Assembly (NCBI GenBank): GCA_002633005.1
Contig: NMRA01001315.1
Coordinates: 1 to 27,432 of the forward strand
Origin: Phoronis australis
Taxonomy: Eukaryota > Phoronida > Phoronidae
DNA: 27,432 bases
Reading direction: 5' to 3'
The notes under the pieces were generated by a model. The model was given only the letters and a program-made list of their open reading frames with translations, did not search any database and was not told the DNA's origin. Below are positions 1 through 9,800 of this stretch, one piece after another. The first letter of the stretch is position 1; every line of letters begins with the position of its first letter. The position numbers and the translations under genes are program-made.

Positions 1-218
1 TCATTAGAAATCAATAGACCAACAATAGAAATGCCAGTTCTGGTGAAAGATACCAAAACAGTCGAAATCTTGTTTTGAATTCTGATGTGAAATCTAATGT
101 CCTCATAAGATTAGAATCGGTCATTTGTATTTCTATGTTTTCTTGCTTTTTAAGAGTTGTCTTTGTATGTTGCCTCTTCGAAATCAGTGGGTTTTCAACG
201 AAAATAATTTAGCACGAC

Positions 219-572
219 TTGTTTCTCTTCTGTGTGAATGAATCGCCAAGTCGGGATCTGCAACATCAACTCATCTTCAAGAATTCGTCGTCTCCGACAC
301 ATCGTCAACACGTCCGACCCCCGAGACCCATGAACGCTTTTTCCCGCCAGAAACCATCAACTCGTCTCCGAGATCATCAAAACGCACTTTACACTGGGGC
401 AAAATGTAGCCTGTGTCAGGAAACTTCACGCCTCGATCAAGTTGATTCCTCGGAAAGACTAGAAATCAGAGTCAGGATGGCAAGCAAACGACTCAGTTTT
501 GGAGAGCATTATTTATCTCGCCCTATTGTACCTAAACAAAATAAAACTAACCGATTCGTTGTACTCACCTAG
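219..572 (+). other. Unrecognised open frame, probably non-coding or untranslated
   Basis: A 117-codon plus-strand frame of low-information composition with no recognisable domain. An AATAAA at 690-695 follows, so this could be the 3' end of a transcript entering from the left. Coding status is unsupported. Confidence 0.15.
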
Positions 573-689
573 TTTTTTAACTCTATTTTTAATGCATAAA
601 CCGGATAGATACAATATTATTACACAGGTTGTTAGGTTCCCTACACACGTCCAATCGCACTCACTCATGGGGCCTTACAAGACTTAAAG

Positions 690-695
690 AATAAA
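690..695 (+). terminator. Possible polyadenylation hexamer
   Basis: AATAAA on the plus strand, 118 bp after the open frame at 219-572. Such hexamers are frequent in AT-rich DNA, so support is weak. Confidence 0.15.
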
Positions 696-723
696 GGTTC
701 ATCAACATATAAACTATCCATGG

Positions 724-2483
724 GAGTCCTACTAATCAAATTAGAATATTCGCCATTTTTGTAGAATATGTTTTTTATGATTTCTGTTTTTTAAGTAGTT
801 GACACAAGGCTTAACATTCATTAAACTCCGGCGGTATAAATGATATTTGCCCAAAAATTAATATTAAATTCAGAACATTTGAGTCTGAAAACCTTTCGCA
901 GGTAACATCCTGATGTGGGAGGCTTTTGTAAATTGGGTCACAGGGGAAATGCATGACAAAAACTGAAAAACGCAGATATACTTCTTGAAGAGTTATAAAA
1001 CAACAAAATATTGAATTGAACACTTTTTAGGCCGCTGAAATATTTCATGATGTCCCTAAAACTGTTTTTCTTTTTTCTGCTCTCTCGTCCTTAAATGAGA
1101 AGGTATATTAATTTCTACTTTTTAATTGTCGGGAAGCGTTCATTTTGTTGCAAAAATATTTTTGTTTCCTAATAAAAACTCTTATGTCAAATTGCAAGTG
1201 GTATTTATTGGATCGGGCGTCGCGCGAGAACGAATTACAAACTTGATTTTAATTTACTGCCAAGTAAGTGACGTCACCCAAGTGATTGTCAGTTATTCTG
1301 CTGTTGTTGAGATTAGAAATAGAAAACGTCTGCTCCCGCTTCCTATTCCAGACGAAATCTATTTTTAAGAAGGGCCACGTCACATTTTGTGATGAATTTG
1401 TCTCTTAAGTAAAACACTATCTAAATACCAAAGGTCCTAATTAAGCTGCGTACCCACTGGCCTTATAAAGCTACTTGTAAGAGGCTTATAAGTATATGAA
1501 AGAAACCTGTTAAAATTCACACTTTTAATGAAAACTAAAATTCCGACACAGAGATTGGCTTTAAAACACGAGACACGCAATTGTTCTTGCTTTAGACAAT
1601 TTTGGCTTTTAGTAGCAGAAAATCAAAATTTTGACGACTTACTGATGAAAGTACAATTTCCTGCTTCGTTCTCACGATTGGAGAAATCTGTCATATCCAA
1701 GCTCCGGCAAAATTCTGAAAAGGATAAAAGCTGCTTCTGGTTCTTCAAAGTCTCCTCAGTGGAACTATACTACTACTAAATGACGTGAACAGCATCTGCT
1801 CACTTATTTTGTGTTCACTTGGAAATGGGGGAGAAAATTTTTGATTTCTAACACGATGTCATGTAAGTGGCTTATTTTGTTCACAGTCTATGTTTTATTC
1901 GCGATACGATTCATTAAAAGCATGAGTTGAAAACACAATAAACCTTTGGTAAATCCAAGAAACTAGCTTCTGATTTAGTACATCTTCCACTTTAAACTTG
2001 GTCTCAACTTGTTTATTATTTAGATACGCAGCGAGTTCTTGTATGGCGAATAACTGACACTTTATTGTTAATCGAGACCATAGACGGCTAATAAAACCGT
2101 TACGGCATAAGTCAAAATGCAAAGCCTAATCTCCAGCAACAACGAGGTTTCAATTCTTTCCAAGTCCAAAAGTCACATCTATTTTAACAAAGGACAATGT
2201 GAGACTAACTTCAAATCAGTAAAACAAGTGGTCTAAATGAAAAAAATGTCACGGTTTTTGTAGAGATCGATGCTATTTAGTGGCTTAAAAGGGAACTGTA
2301 TTTTATTCTGAATAAATTCTGGATAGTTTTCTATGAATTGTTGATTAATTTCACAAATAATTCAACACCAAAAATTAAACTTATGTTCTCTAACGAAGCT
2401 CAAAAAATTACCGGCTTGGAGCGCTGCTTAGTCTCGTGACGTATTTGGCGGGGGCAAAGTCACTGTCCTGTGTTAGCGTGCAA
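724..2483. other. Gene-free stretch
   Basis: AT-rich sequence with scattered short open frames and no recognisable domain. Apart from the CRE at 1269 I see nothing that can be named. A minus-strand frame near 1895-2122 contains protein-like sequence but could not be phased to a neighbour. Confidence 0.5.
1269..1276. promoter_or_regulatory. Perfect CRE palindrome
   Basis: TGACGTCA, the full palindromic CREB/ATF site, in otherwise unremarkable sequence. No gene start is recognised beside it. Confidence 0.3.
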
Positions 2484-2551
2484 TCAAGTAGCGTTTTTTA
2501 TATTGTCGGAATAAGAAATTTTAGTGTGAAATTTCGGGTCACAAGGGATAC

Positions 2552-2666
2552 CTGTTTGAGCCGAGGCAACACAAAGTGATACCCAGTCATCGTCATCGTC
2601 AGACGAAAATTTGCCGGTGTAACTGGTGTCAGTGACTGTGCCGAGGGCAACGTGGACTCTAGCCAT
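2552..2666 (-). other. Candidate first coding exon, unrecognised protein
   Basis: On the minus strand, an ATG in a good context (actggATGG) opens a frame starting MARVHVALGTVTDTSYTG, with an acidic run DDDDDW. It reaches a plausible donor (AAACAG|gtatcc) after 38 codons. The segment is more GC-rich than its surroundings. No domain is recognised and no matching downstream exon could be phased with confidence, so it may be chance. Confidence 0.2.
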
Positions 2667-3478
2667 CCAGTCAGCCAGTTGTCAGTCCCACTCCGGCAGC
2701 TCTGTAAACTTGAAGGGTTGGTAAGTTACCGACTGTACTTGTATGAAGACTATCGTACCACTGTGTGTTGAGCTCCGTTAACCCCGAAATTTCAGACAGC
2801 CGTTGACTACCCGGGTATAGTTGACTCAGTTAAGCTCGTCACCTCGTCGTAAAACTTAGGCTACATCAACATATAAAGCTAACGGACCGGCGGGGGCGCA
2901 TGCAAAATCTGATATAGTCACCCGACACTTCCATTGTTCGTTGCAGCCGTTTAAGTGGAAAACAATCAAATAAACGTCCTTTGGTAGCATAATTTGCCGC
3001 CTTTTTAACAAAGAAGTGTGTTGTCCGTTTCAAGAACAGTACGCTCGTGACACGGCGCACGCGCCATTTCATAAAAATTTGAGACGTCTTTCGGGACATC
3101 ATAACAGCTTCGCAGCACCAAGGTTGTTCTAAAATTCGGTTTGCTGGTGTAAAAATACTAAAAACTTGAAACAAAATGAAACAAGCTCCGATAATTTGTT
3201 ATAACATGTACGCAACCTAGGTACCGTCAGCGACGAACACATGATAAAAGAATCAGGGGGAAAAGAAACTGGTAAAGGTCAGGTGACGTAATCGCAAAAA
3301 GCCGACTCAAGAAAACACATCACAATTTTACTAGCACCAGCCGATGAACGATCGCTAACATTTCCAACACCGGTAAATACAGAAGTTAGTTTACTCTAGG
3401 AACCTGTTTCCTAGGTTTACTCAAGGATGACTTAGTTTTAATGACATTTATTTGAGTCAGATTTTATTTGTACATTTT

Positions 3479-3634
3479 TTACCCATATCGGCTTAAACCT
3501 GTAGGCCTATATCTAGTATACACTGAGCTTTGGGCCAAGGCTTGGGTAACCCGGCGATGGTATGCGATGACCATCCCTTTAGAAGACGCCTTTTTCGAAG
3601 AGTTTGAGCAACCAGGTGCCATACAAAAAGGCAT
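3479..3634 (-). pseudogene. THAP zinc-finger remnant, frameshifted
   Basis: From an ATG at 3634 the minus strand encodes MPFCMAPGCSNSSKKASSKG followed by MVIAYHR, the usual opening of a THAP domain (C-x4-C, then a YHR/FHR stretch). After that the expected LPK... continuation is found in the next frame (GLPKPWPKAQ), so a single-base shift seems to break the domain at about 3555. The original frame stops soon after. I could not find the distal Cys-His pair. THAP domains occur in host transcription factors and in P-type transposases; either origin is possible. An unspotted splice donor is the alternative to a frameshift. Confidence 0.42.
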
Positions 3635-3783
3635 AGCGAACCTTTTACAGCACTGTGGCAAACAATAAAAAATAAGGACGATTGATACAATGATAAATTA
3701 CGATGTAAACTCTTCAAATATGACATAAGCAATGAATGTGCAAAGCAGCCGATACCCCGCCGTTCACGTCACTGACACATCAG

Positions 3784-3791
3784 CCAATCAG
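3784..3791 (+). promoter_or_regulatory. CCAAT box
   Basis: CCAATCAG within cagccaatcagcg, a good NF-Y-type CCAAT box on the plus strand. It lies about 150 bp from the THAP remnant's start on the opposite strand, so it could have been that gene's promoter. Confidence 0.3.
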
Positions 3792-4304
3792 CGATCGCTT
3801 TCAGAATTCAGTGTTTTGACCATGAATACGAATTGGCTTTTGTTTGGCACGCAAGTCAGGCAAATGTGAGTTTTATTTGTATGTTAGAACCGATTAACTG
3901 CAACATTATTTTGACTACAGTCCCCTTTTAAAAATTTGCCGAAAAATGGGCCGCGTCCCGTAATCTGGACACCACCACTGCCAAAATCGACTGTCAAGTT
4001 TAAAAACTTTATCCGTGACAGCCGTTAAAGTAAGAAAATTTAATTTTGTCGCAACTTTTTGCGCTTTCAAATCAAAGTCCGCTATGTTTCATTTACTGTT
4101 TAGTAAAAACATGTCTTTTGGAAAGTTAGTGAACTGTGAACTATGAATAAACAGTTAAAAGAAAAATAAAAGTAAGAAATAGGTTTCGTTTGTAAATAAC
4201 ATGTTGCTTATCGCATTTACCTCAGTTGGGAGATTCGTTATGTGTGACTGTGCGTGCGCGTACGTTTGTGAGTGAATGAGGGCTTGTTGTTATAGAGCAG
4301 AGGA

Positions 4305-4571
4305 TCAGGTGGGTATTGGCTTGTTACACAGGTACGCGCTTTGTCTCACGACGATTACTCGGTGCTCCAGAACTTGTTGGAAGGTGGTGTCAGAAATCTC
4401 AGCCCATGTCCCCGGCTTTTGTAGACCATCGACCATGAGCACCAGGCCGAATTGGTCTAGCTCTGGTCGACGAGATGTACACAGAGTCGCTGTTGCGGGT
4501 GCCCAACCTTCTGCTGCCATACTAGTAGACACTGCGTCATCCTTAGTCAGCCCCATAAAGCAGGTGAACAT
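4305..4571 (-). other. Unrecognised 88-aa open frame in a GC-rich patch
   Basis: An open minus-strand frame (MFTCFMGLTKDD... to ...NKPIPT) in a patch clearly richer in GC than the flanks. The overlapping plus-strand frame (4276-4608) is also open, so the GC content may simply suppress stops. I recognise no family. It may be a fragment of an old mobile element or an exon. Confidence 0.2.
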
Positions 4572-4994
4572 TGTTGGGGCTGGTCACCTTAGCGCTACCC
4601 CAAGGTAGCCCAAATTTCGGATTTCCTCCTATCGCCACCCCTTCCACGATCCCTGGTTGNGAGGCTGGTCACCAGAAGCTCTAGTACTCTTATTTCAACA
4701 AAGGGTCACTTAGACTTGAAAAAGACACTCGCTTTACGCGTTTAGAATATGCTTTTGACCTTTAAGGGGTATTTTTATGAAATTCGCTTTTTAAGGTACT
4801 TTGGCAGTGACTGCCAAATTCACTCCTTAGGAGATATGAAAGTCTATATCGCAGGCTGTAAAACTCGGTGAAATACGAGGACAAATAGCATCACCTCGAA
4901 GTTAACTAAGAAGAACATCGTATCGCACATTGATGTTATGGTTTCGTCTATTTAGGAGAGTAGATATAGGGCCGAAGGTTAGATTCATCTTATT

Positions 4995-5043
4995 AGCTTT
5001 GTCCAAACCAACAGCCCTGAGGGCTGTTGGTTTGGACAAAGCT
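4995..5043. repeat. Perfect hairpin: 23-bp arms, 3-nt loop
   Basis: The arm AGCTTTGTCCAAACCAACAG(CCC) at 4995-5017 is followed by TGA and its exact reverse complement at 5021-5043, with no mismatch. It is not a terminator in the bacterial sense, since the host is a eukaryote. It could be the remains of a small foldback element, a structured RNA or a sequencing foldback. Confidence 0.9.
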
Positions 5044-5287
5044 CACTTTATTAGGGTCATGCTTTGAAGGTTCAGTTTGAAAAGATGCTGTTCCGAGGTA
5101 CCTGGTGCATTGCCTTCAGGGTTGTTTCGAAATTCCTTATTATCCGAGATTCTGATGGCTGCCCTCCATGAGTGCAAATGATGTAGGTATTTTCCAGAAT
5201 TTCATCCAGCGTAATAAATTCATTACAAGATTAGTTTTTCATGGTCAAAAAGTCGTCAACCAGTCGGTTGACTTCTGTAGGTAATAT

Positions 5288-5542
5288 AGGCCCGTAGGAG
5301 GGAGGGTAAAAACTTCTCCAAAGTACCCCCACCCATCTCCGGATGCCACCAAATTTGTTCTGACCACCCACATCTATCATGGGTGACTTATGCCCCAAAG
5401 AATGAGTCTGCTAACAACAAAGTCTTGACTAGGGTACTCAATGCAAATGTTCTCTTAAATTTTCTTTCTTCTTGTTTCGATGTCTTTCTTTTCTCGACTG
5501 CCCCCGGCATGCAACCCCCCGCACCTCGCTTCCTACGGCCCT
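5288..5542. mobile_element. 255-bp MITE with terminal inverted repeats and target duplication
   Basis: The left end reads AGGCCCGTAGGAGGG; the right end, reverse-complemented, reads AGGGCCGTAGGAAGC. This is a terminal inverted repeat of about 12-14 bp with one or two mismatches. It is flanked on both sides by GTAATAT (5281-5287 and 5543-5549), a 7-bp target-site duplication (8 bp if one mismatch is allowed). There is no transposase frame inside, so it is non-autonomous. The duplication length suggests a hAT-like mover, but that is an inference. Confidence 0.72.
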
Positions 5543-5549
5543 GTAATAT

Positions 5550-6788
5550 GAAGATGCAAATGAACCTGTGCATGATACCTGAAGAAAATGAATCGCGGGA
5601 CATTACAGCAATATAACTTGAGTAAAGGCACACACAGTGCGGCTTTTGGGTTATGGCAAAAAAACATACTTGATTCTGGTCTCTGTTTTTTTTTTAAGCG
5701 AGTCGGTGAGGCGGTATTGTTTTTAAAGTTGCACAAGTTTGCAAAAAAGAAAACCCATCTGAGACGATCAAGTTTTTTACGTATCGCTTGGCAAATCTTG
5801 ACATTTCAAACCTTGGTTATCCCTATTCACGTGCCTTTAAAGTAGTTTTTCAAAAACACACTTGAAACCTTTGCTAACACTGATAAAGGGTATGTTTTTT
5901 TATTCGGTGATTGCAGGGAGTCTCAAAATAAGTCGGCGTAAAGGGCAAAACCAACTTTGCTTCCTGTTTGGCAAAGTCGCAAGTTAACGATACTCTTCCG
6001 CTTCATATTAGCTCAAAACTTCATAAAACGAATATAACTACTCTGGCAGCATCTGTCACAATTTAGACACTGAGACGCGGCGGCCGCTGAGTGGCCTGTG
6101 GTACCCCGTGCATCTCACTGAACCAGGCACCTGTCTGAAATAGTTTGAGTAGCATACGGAAGAGGTCACTAAAACTGCAGGGTCTCACCCCATAACATAT
6201 AGTGCAAGTATGTTTACAGATTATAGAATTTAACGACAATAAAATTATGTTATCAATTTAAAAGTACTCATGGTATTGAAGAAATATACTCTAATTATAG
6301 ACTGATTTTCTGTCAGTCTCGGCAGAATCGATATATATACCATATTCAAATAATGGGGTAAGAGCAGAATGCCGCCATATTGAATGTTCTTGTAGCGCAG
6401 CTCTTCACGGACGAAGTATTTGGGTGACGTTGATTTGCTGAACATCGTGAACTAGCCATGATATGTGTTCTATTCAGATTGACAAAGTAGCTGTGTTGAC
6501 ATAGCTTGGATTGTGCGTTTTCTGCCCAACAGTAGTTGTCTGTCGGTACTCTGATTTATGGGGTGTTCCCGAAACGGAACTGTCCGTGTCAACCACCGAC
6601 TGACCGGCGGGCGTTAAGCTTAACGGCCGGCTGAAAACGAGGAGTAAAATCAGCATTCAAAGACGAAAGTGCATTAGGAATGTTTCATAAAGTGCGGGAT
6701 CGACAACATTTCCCTTCGTTTATTTAAGCTGTTTGCAAAAGACAGCGGTAGCTAAGAGGCTTATTGCAGGAGCCGAGTAGAGTTGAAA
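5550..6788. other. Region upstream of SRFBP1
   Basis: No convincing gene. The last 400 bp are richer in CG dinucleotides than the flanks and probably hold the SRFBP1 promoter and 5' UTR. A 60-codon minus-strand frame (6474-6656) begins with a signal-peptide-like MLILLLVFSRPLSL, but nothing supports it further. Confidence 0.45.
6371..6382 (-). promoter_or_regulatory. YY1-like motif upstream of SRFBP1
   Basis: GCCGCCATATTG on the plus strand (CAATATGGCGGC on the minus) matches the YY1 core ATGGCGGC. It is about 410 bp upstream of the SRFBP1 ATG. YY1 sites often sit in housekeeping promoters. A TATTTAAG at 6721-6728 is the only TATA-like word near the likely transcription start. Confidence 0.35.
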
Positions 6789-6884
6789 ATGGCTGGTAAT
6801 GACCCAGACTTCCGCAATCGACTCGTGCGGTTGGAGAACACAATAAGGAGTGGAGCTTCTGAAATACACGTGGATGGACTTCTT
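6789..6884 (+). CDS. SRFBP1: SRFBP1 coding exon 1
   Basis: Residues 1-32 (MAGNDPDFRNRLVRLEN...). It ends in phase 0 at a consensus donor (CTT|gtaagt). The start has a purine at -3 and G at +4. Confidence 0.88.
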
Positions 6885-9800
6885 GTAAGTAAATGCACTA
6901 TTTTTTGATTCTGGTCCTCTTGCACAATGGCTTGAGTGAATTTAGCCTAAGAGGCACATGTCATATTTCTAATACAGTTACAGTTGGTGAGCCATTTTAC
7001 TAGTTTGAATTGAAGTCACTTTGCTGGTAATTTGTGAATATTGCGAGAACTTTGAAGGAATGAGTAAACTTATCTCTTTGTAATCAAGTGTTGTTCTTGG
7101 TTTTTGCTTGAATCAGTTTGGAATGCTGTTTAGCAGCTAGTTGATATCTGAATCGCTGGGAGAATTTTGGTATAGCTTCTGCCTGACCTAGTTAAGTGAC
7201 CTGGATAAACCATGGAGTTTAAGAAATAAGTAAAGCTAATAAAAGCAGAAACGTGATGTCATTTTTGCTATGACCAAGAGCATTAATTGTTTATGATATG
7301 ATGACATTGACCTGCTCACATGATTTTTGTATCGTTCGATTTCGCCTATCGTTCTCATTCCAAAAATATATGACTGTGTCCCCTACCACATCCCCTCATT
7401 ATTTTTATCGTCAAGTATCTGTTCGCACTAGTTCCAGGTTGACTCCGCCATGTTTGCTCAACTCAAATTTACAGTGACACCAGTTGCTAATGAATGAAAT
7501 AGCATCATCGATTTTGAATGGTGTTTGCCCATGTGATTCCCCCTAAAGTTTTCTTGAGTGAATATGGAGTAACAAGGGGCAGCATTTCACCCTTTTCCAT
7601 AAATTTTTAGAATTGTGATTATGTAACCCAGTTTCCACAAAATTCTCTGAAGTCAGGGTTTCCCCTGCGTGAAAACTTCTGGGTGGCCCACCACGCTCTT
7701 TTTTGGCCCCGCCACTCGTAAATCNCTCAAATTGACCGCCACACACCAAATCATGACGGGGAAACCTCACCGACACGTAAAAATCGCTAATAAAAATGAT
7801 TGCTAATAAAAATGATTGCTAATAAAAATGATAGCTAGTAAAAATGATAGCTAGTAAAAATGATCGCTAGAAAAATGAATCGCTAGTAAAATGATCGCTA
7901 GTAATAATGAATAAGTACAAGTCACACGGCAACTTTCGCTGTTTGTGGATCGATAGGGAAAAATAATAATTTTACTGTGGGATCTTGAATTGTGCCCATT
8001 CAATCCCCAATCTCCTTTCGTACCTTGTTTCTGCCTGGTTATCGTTATCCAACAATGCATATATACTTACTGTAATAAGCCAGGGACCAGGCAACGGCTT
8101 TGATACGAATTTTCTAAAATGGGAAAGCTACGCCGGCCAACGCCAATTCACTATCACTGATTTATGTTTAGCAAGACGGTATCAACGGAAGTTTCGTTGC
8201 ACGAATTTGTTCATTACGTCTACAAAGTTCAAATATTTTTTGTTCTATGTTTGTCACTTCATGGATAACTGAATTTTAACACTGTTTTTTGTACTCAAGT
8301 GCGACAGAGATCACGCCGGACACTTCATTGCCAAATTGTCTTGCGAAGTGTTCTTTACCCAGATACTTCCACTACATGATGCTCGGGTTAAGGTCTTGTC
8401 TATGTTGTCTATGATGAGCAAACTGCACCCAATTACATCTAATTTTCAAATTTTGCCTGGGGAAGGTCATCCCGTGCTCGCATGTGGTGCCGGGTTCCAC
8501 ATCCACGTCGAGCATTCACCACCACGCTCCTTTCGAAACCCAGCTAATAGGGGGATCCCATTTCTCACATTCGTGTGCGTCAACGGGCTTTGCACCCCGT
8601 TTTGGCCATTCACCACCACGCTCCTTGCAAAACCCAGGGGAAACACTGGAAGTGATACCCTTTTCACCAATTTGGACCTCGAAAACAACCCCGTTTTTTG
8701 CAGATTTTTGTTAGCGGATAAGTACCAGGGTCACCATAGGAATTTGAACCCTTGTGACCGTAACTCAGGGCCAGGTTCTTTGCTGGTTTGAACTTATGAA
8801 GAGCAATGCTCTGCAAAATATGGGTCGTTAGATTAGTTTTTCAGTTTTTGGTCGCCAATTGAACCATCCCATTCAACATGGTGGTATTACTATGGGGAAA
8901 TAGTGTGAGCAGAAATTTGATGATGAAATACAAAGGGAACGAGGTAGGAGACACTTTCGCTACAGGACAGCCTTGAGTGGGTCTTTACTTTCCAAGACTA
9001 AAACTTACCAAAGGCGTTTGAATTTAGTAGTTGATAGTTGATGAGCTGAAACTTTGGTAAGTCTTAATTCTAAGGTTAACACTTTTTCACTCGTTTCTGT
9101 TGTGCAAATACAGCACTAACTTCCATAAGCCGGAGGTGAGTCAAGAAAAACGCAAAATTATCTTCTATTTTTGTTGATTTCATGAAATATGAACACAAAA
9201 TGTTCTTTCCGGATAGTAAACTTTGGATTCGTCAAATACAAGCTGTCTCTCACTAGCCCCGTAGGTTTGACTAGTGACCTGGGCCTGTCACACTCACTGT
9301 ACGGCATGCAGGTCTAACATTTTTCTACAAATTACGCTTCACCCTGGCTAAACCACCAGAATTCGATTTGAGTGTAAAGGGACACTTTTGGAGGCTGTAG
9401 ACGTCCTTGAATCCTTCCAACGTTAACAAATAAACTTTAACACTGAAAATGATGGCTTTTTGCTGATACGTCTCTTCATATGTAAATGAAGTTGATGAGA
9501 ATGTTCAACCTCCGTTACTTTCAATTTACTTGAGGTGCTGCGGAAAGGTATAGAGGGTTTTGTGGAGATCAGCCATTTGGCAGCCATGCTGAGGGGAGGC
9601 AATATTGATGGAAGATGTCTGTACATCCTAATCCATTCTGTACACTGGAAGATTTTTCTGCAAATTACCCTTTGCCTGAACGCTTTCTAAATTACCAAAA
9701 ATCCTGTTACTTTGTGCTTCTTTTGAATGTAGGTGGACACCTTTGGAGGCAGTTAGTTTGAATATTTGAGTTCGGACAAATATTCGTGCAAGTATCATCT

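Larger units (their letters stand above)
7654..8648. mobile_element. ~1-kb non-autonomous DNA transposon in SRFBP1 intron 1
   Basis: The left end is CAGGGTTTCCCCTGCGTG; the right end reverse-complemented is CAGTGTTTCCCCTGGGTT, about 16 of 18 bases matching. Both ends are flanked by GAAGT (7649-7653 and 8649-8653), a likely 5-bp target duplication. The interior holds a 16-bp minisatellite and a 31-bp internal direct repeat. I recognise no transposase. CAGTGTTTCCC-type ends occur in hAT-like elements, which usually make 8-bp duplications, so the superfamily is open. Confidence 0.6.

Noticed and set aside
1895-2122. Minus-strand frame with protein-like ELAAYLNNKQVETKFKVEDV
   Set aside because: It could not be joined in phase to the candidate exon at 2552-2666 through its preferred donor, and I recognise no family.
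6474-6656. Divergent minus-strand gene with a signal peptide upstream of SRFBP1
   Set aside because: Only 60 codons, no domain, no phased second exon; the hydrophobic start may be chance.
7786-7912. CRISPR-like repeat array
   Set aside because: Units are directly adjacent without unique spacers and the host is a eukaryote; it is a minisatellite.
8700-8790. tRNA-like B box (gggttcaaattcc) on the minus strand
   Set aside because: No cloverleaf could be folded and no convincing A box lies at a suitable distance.
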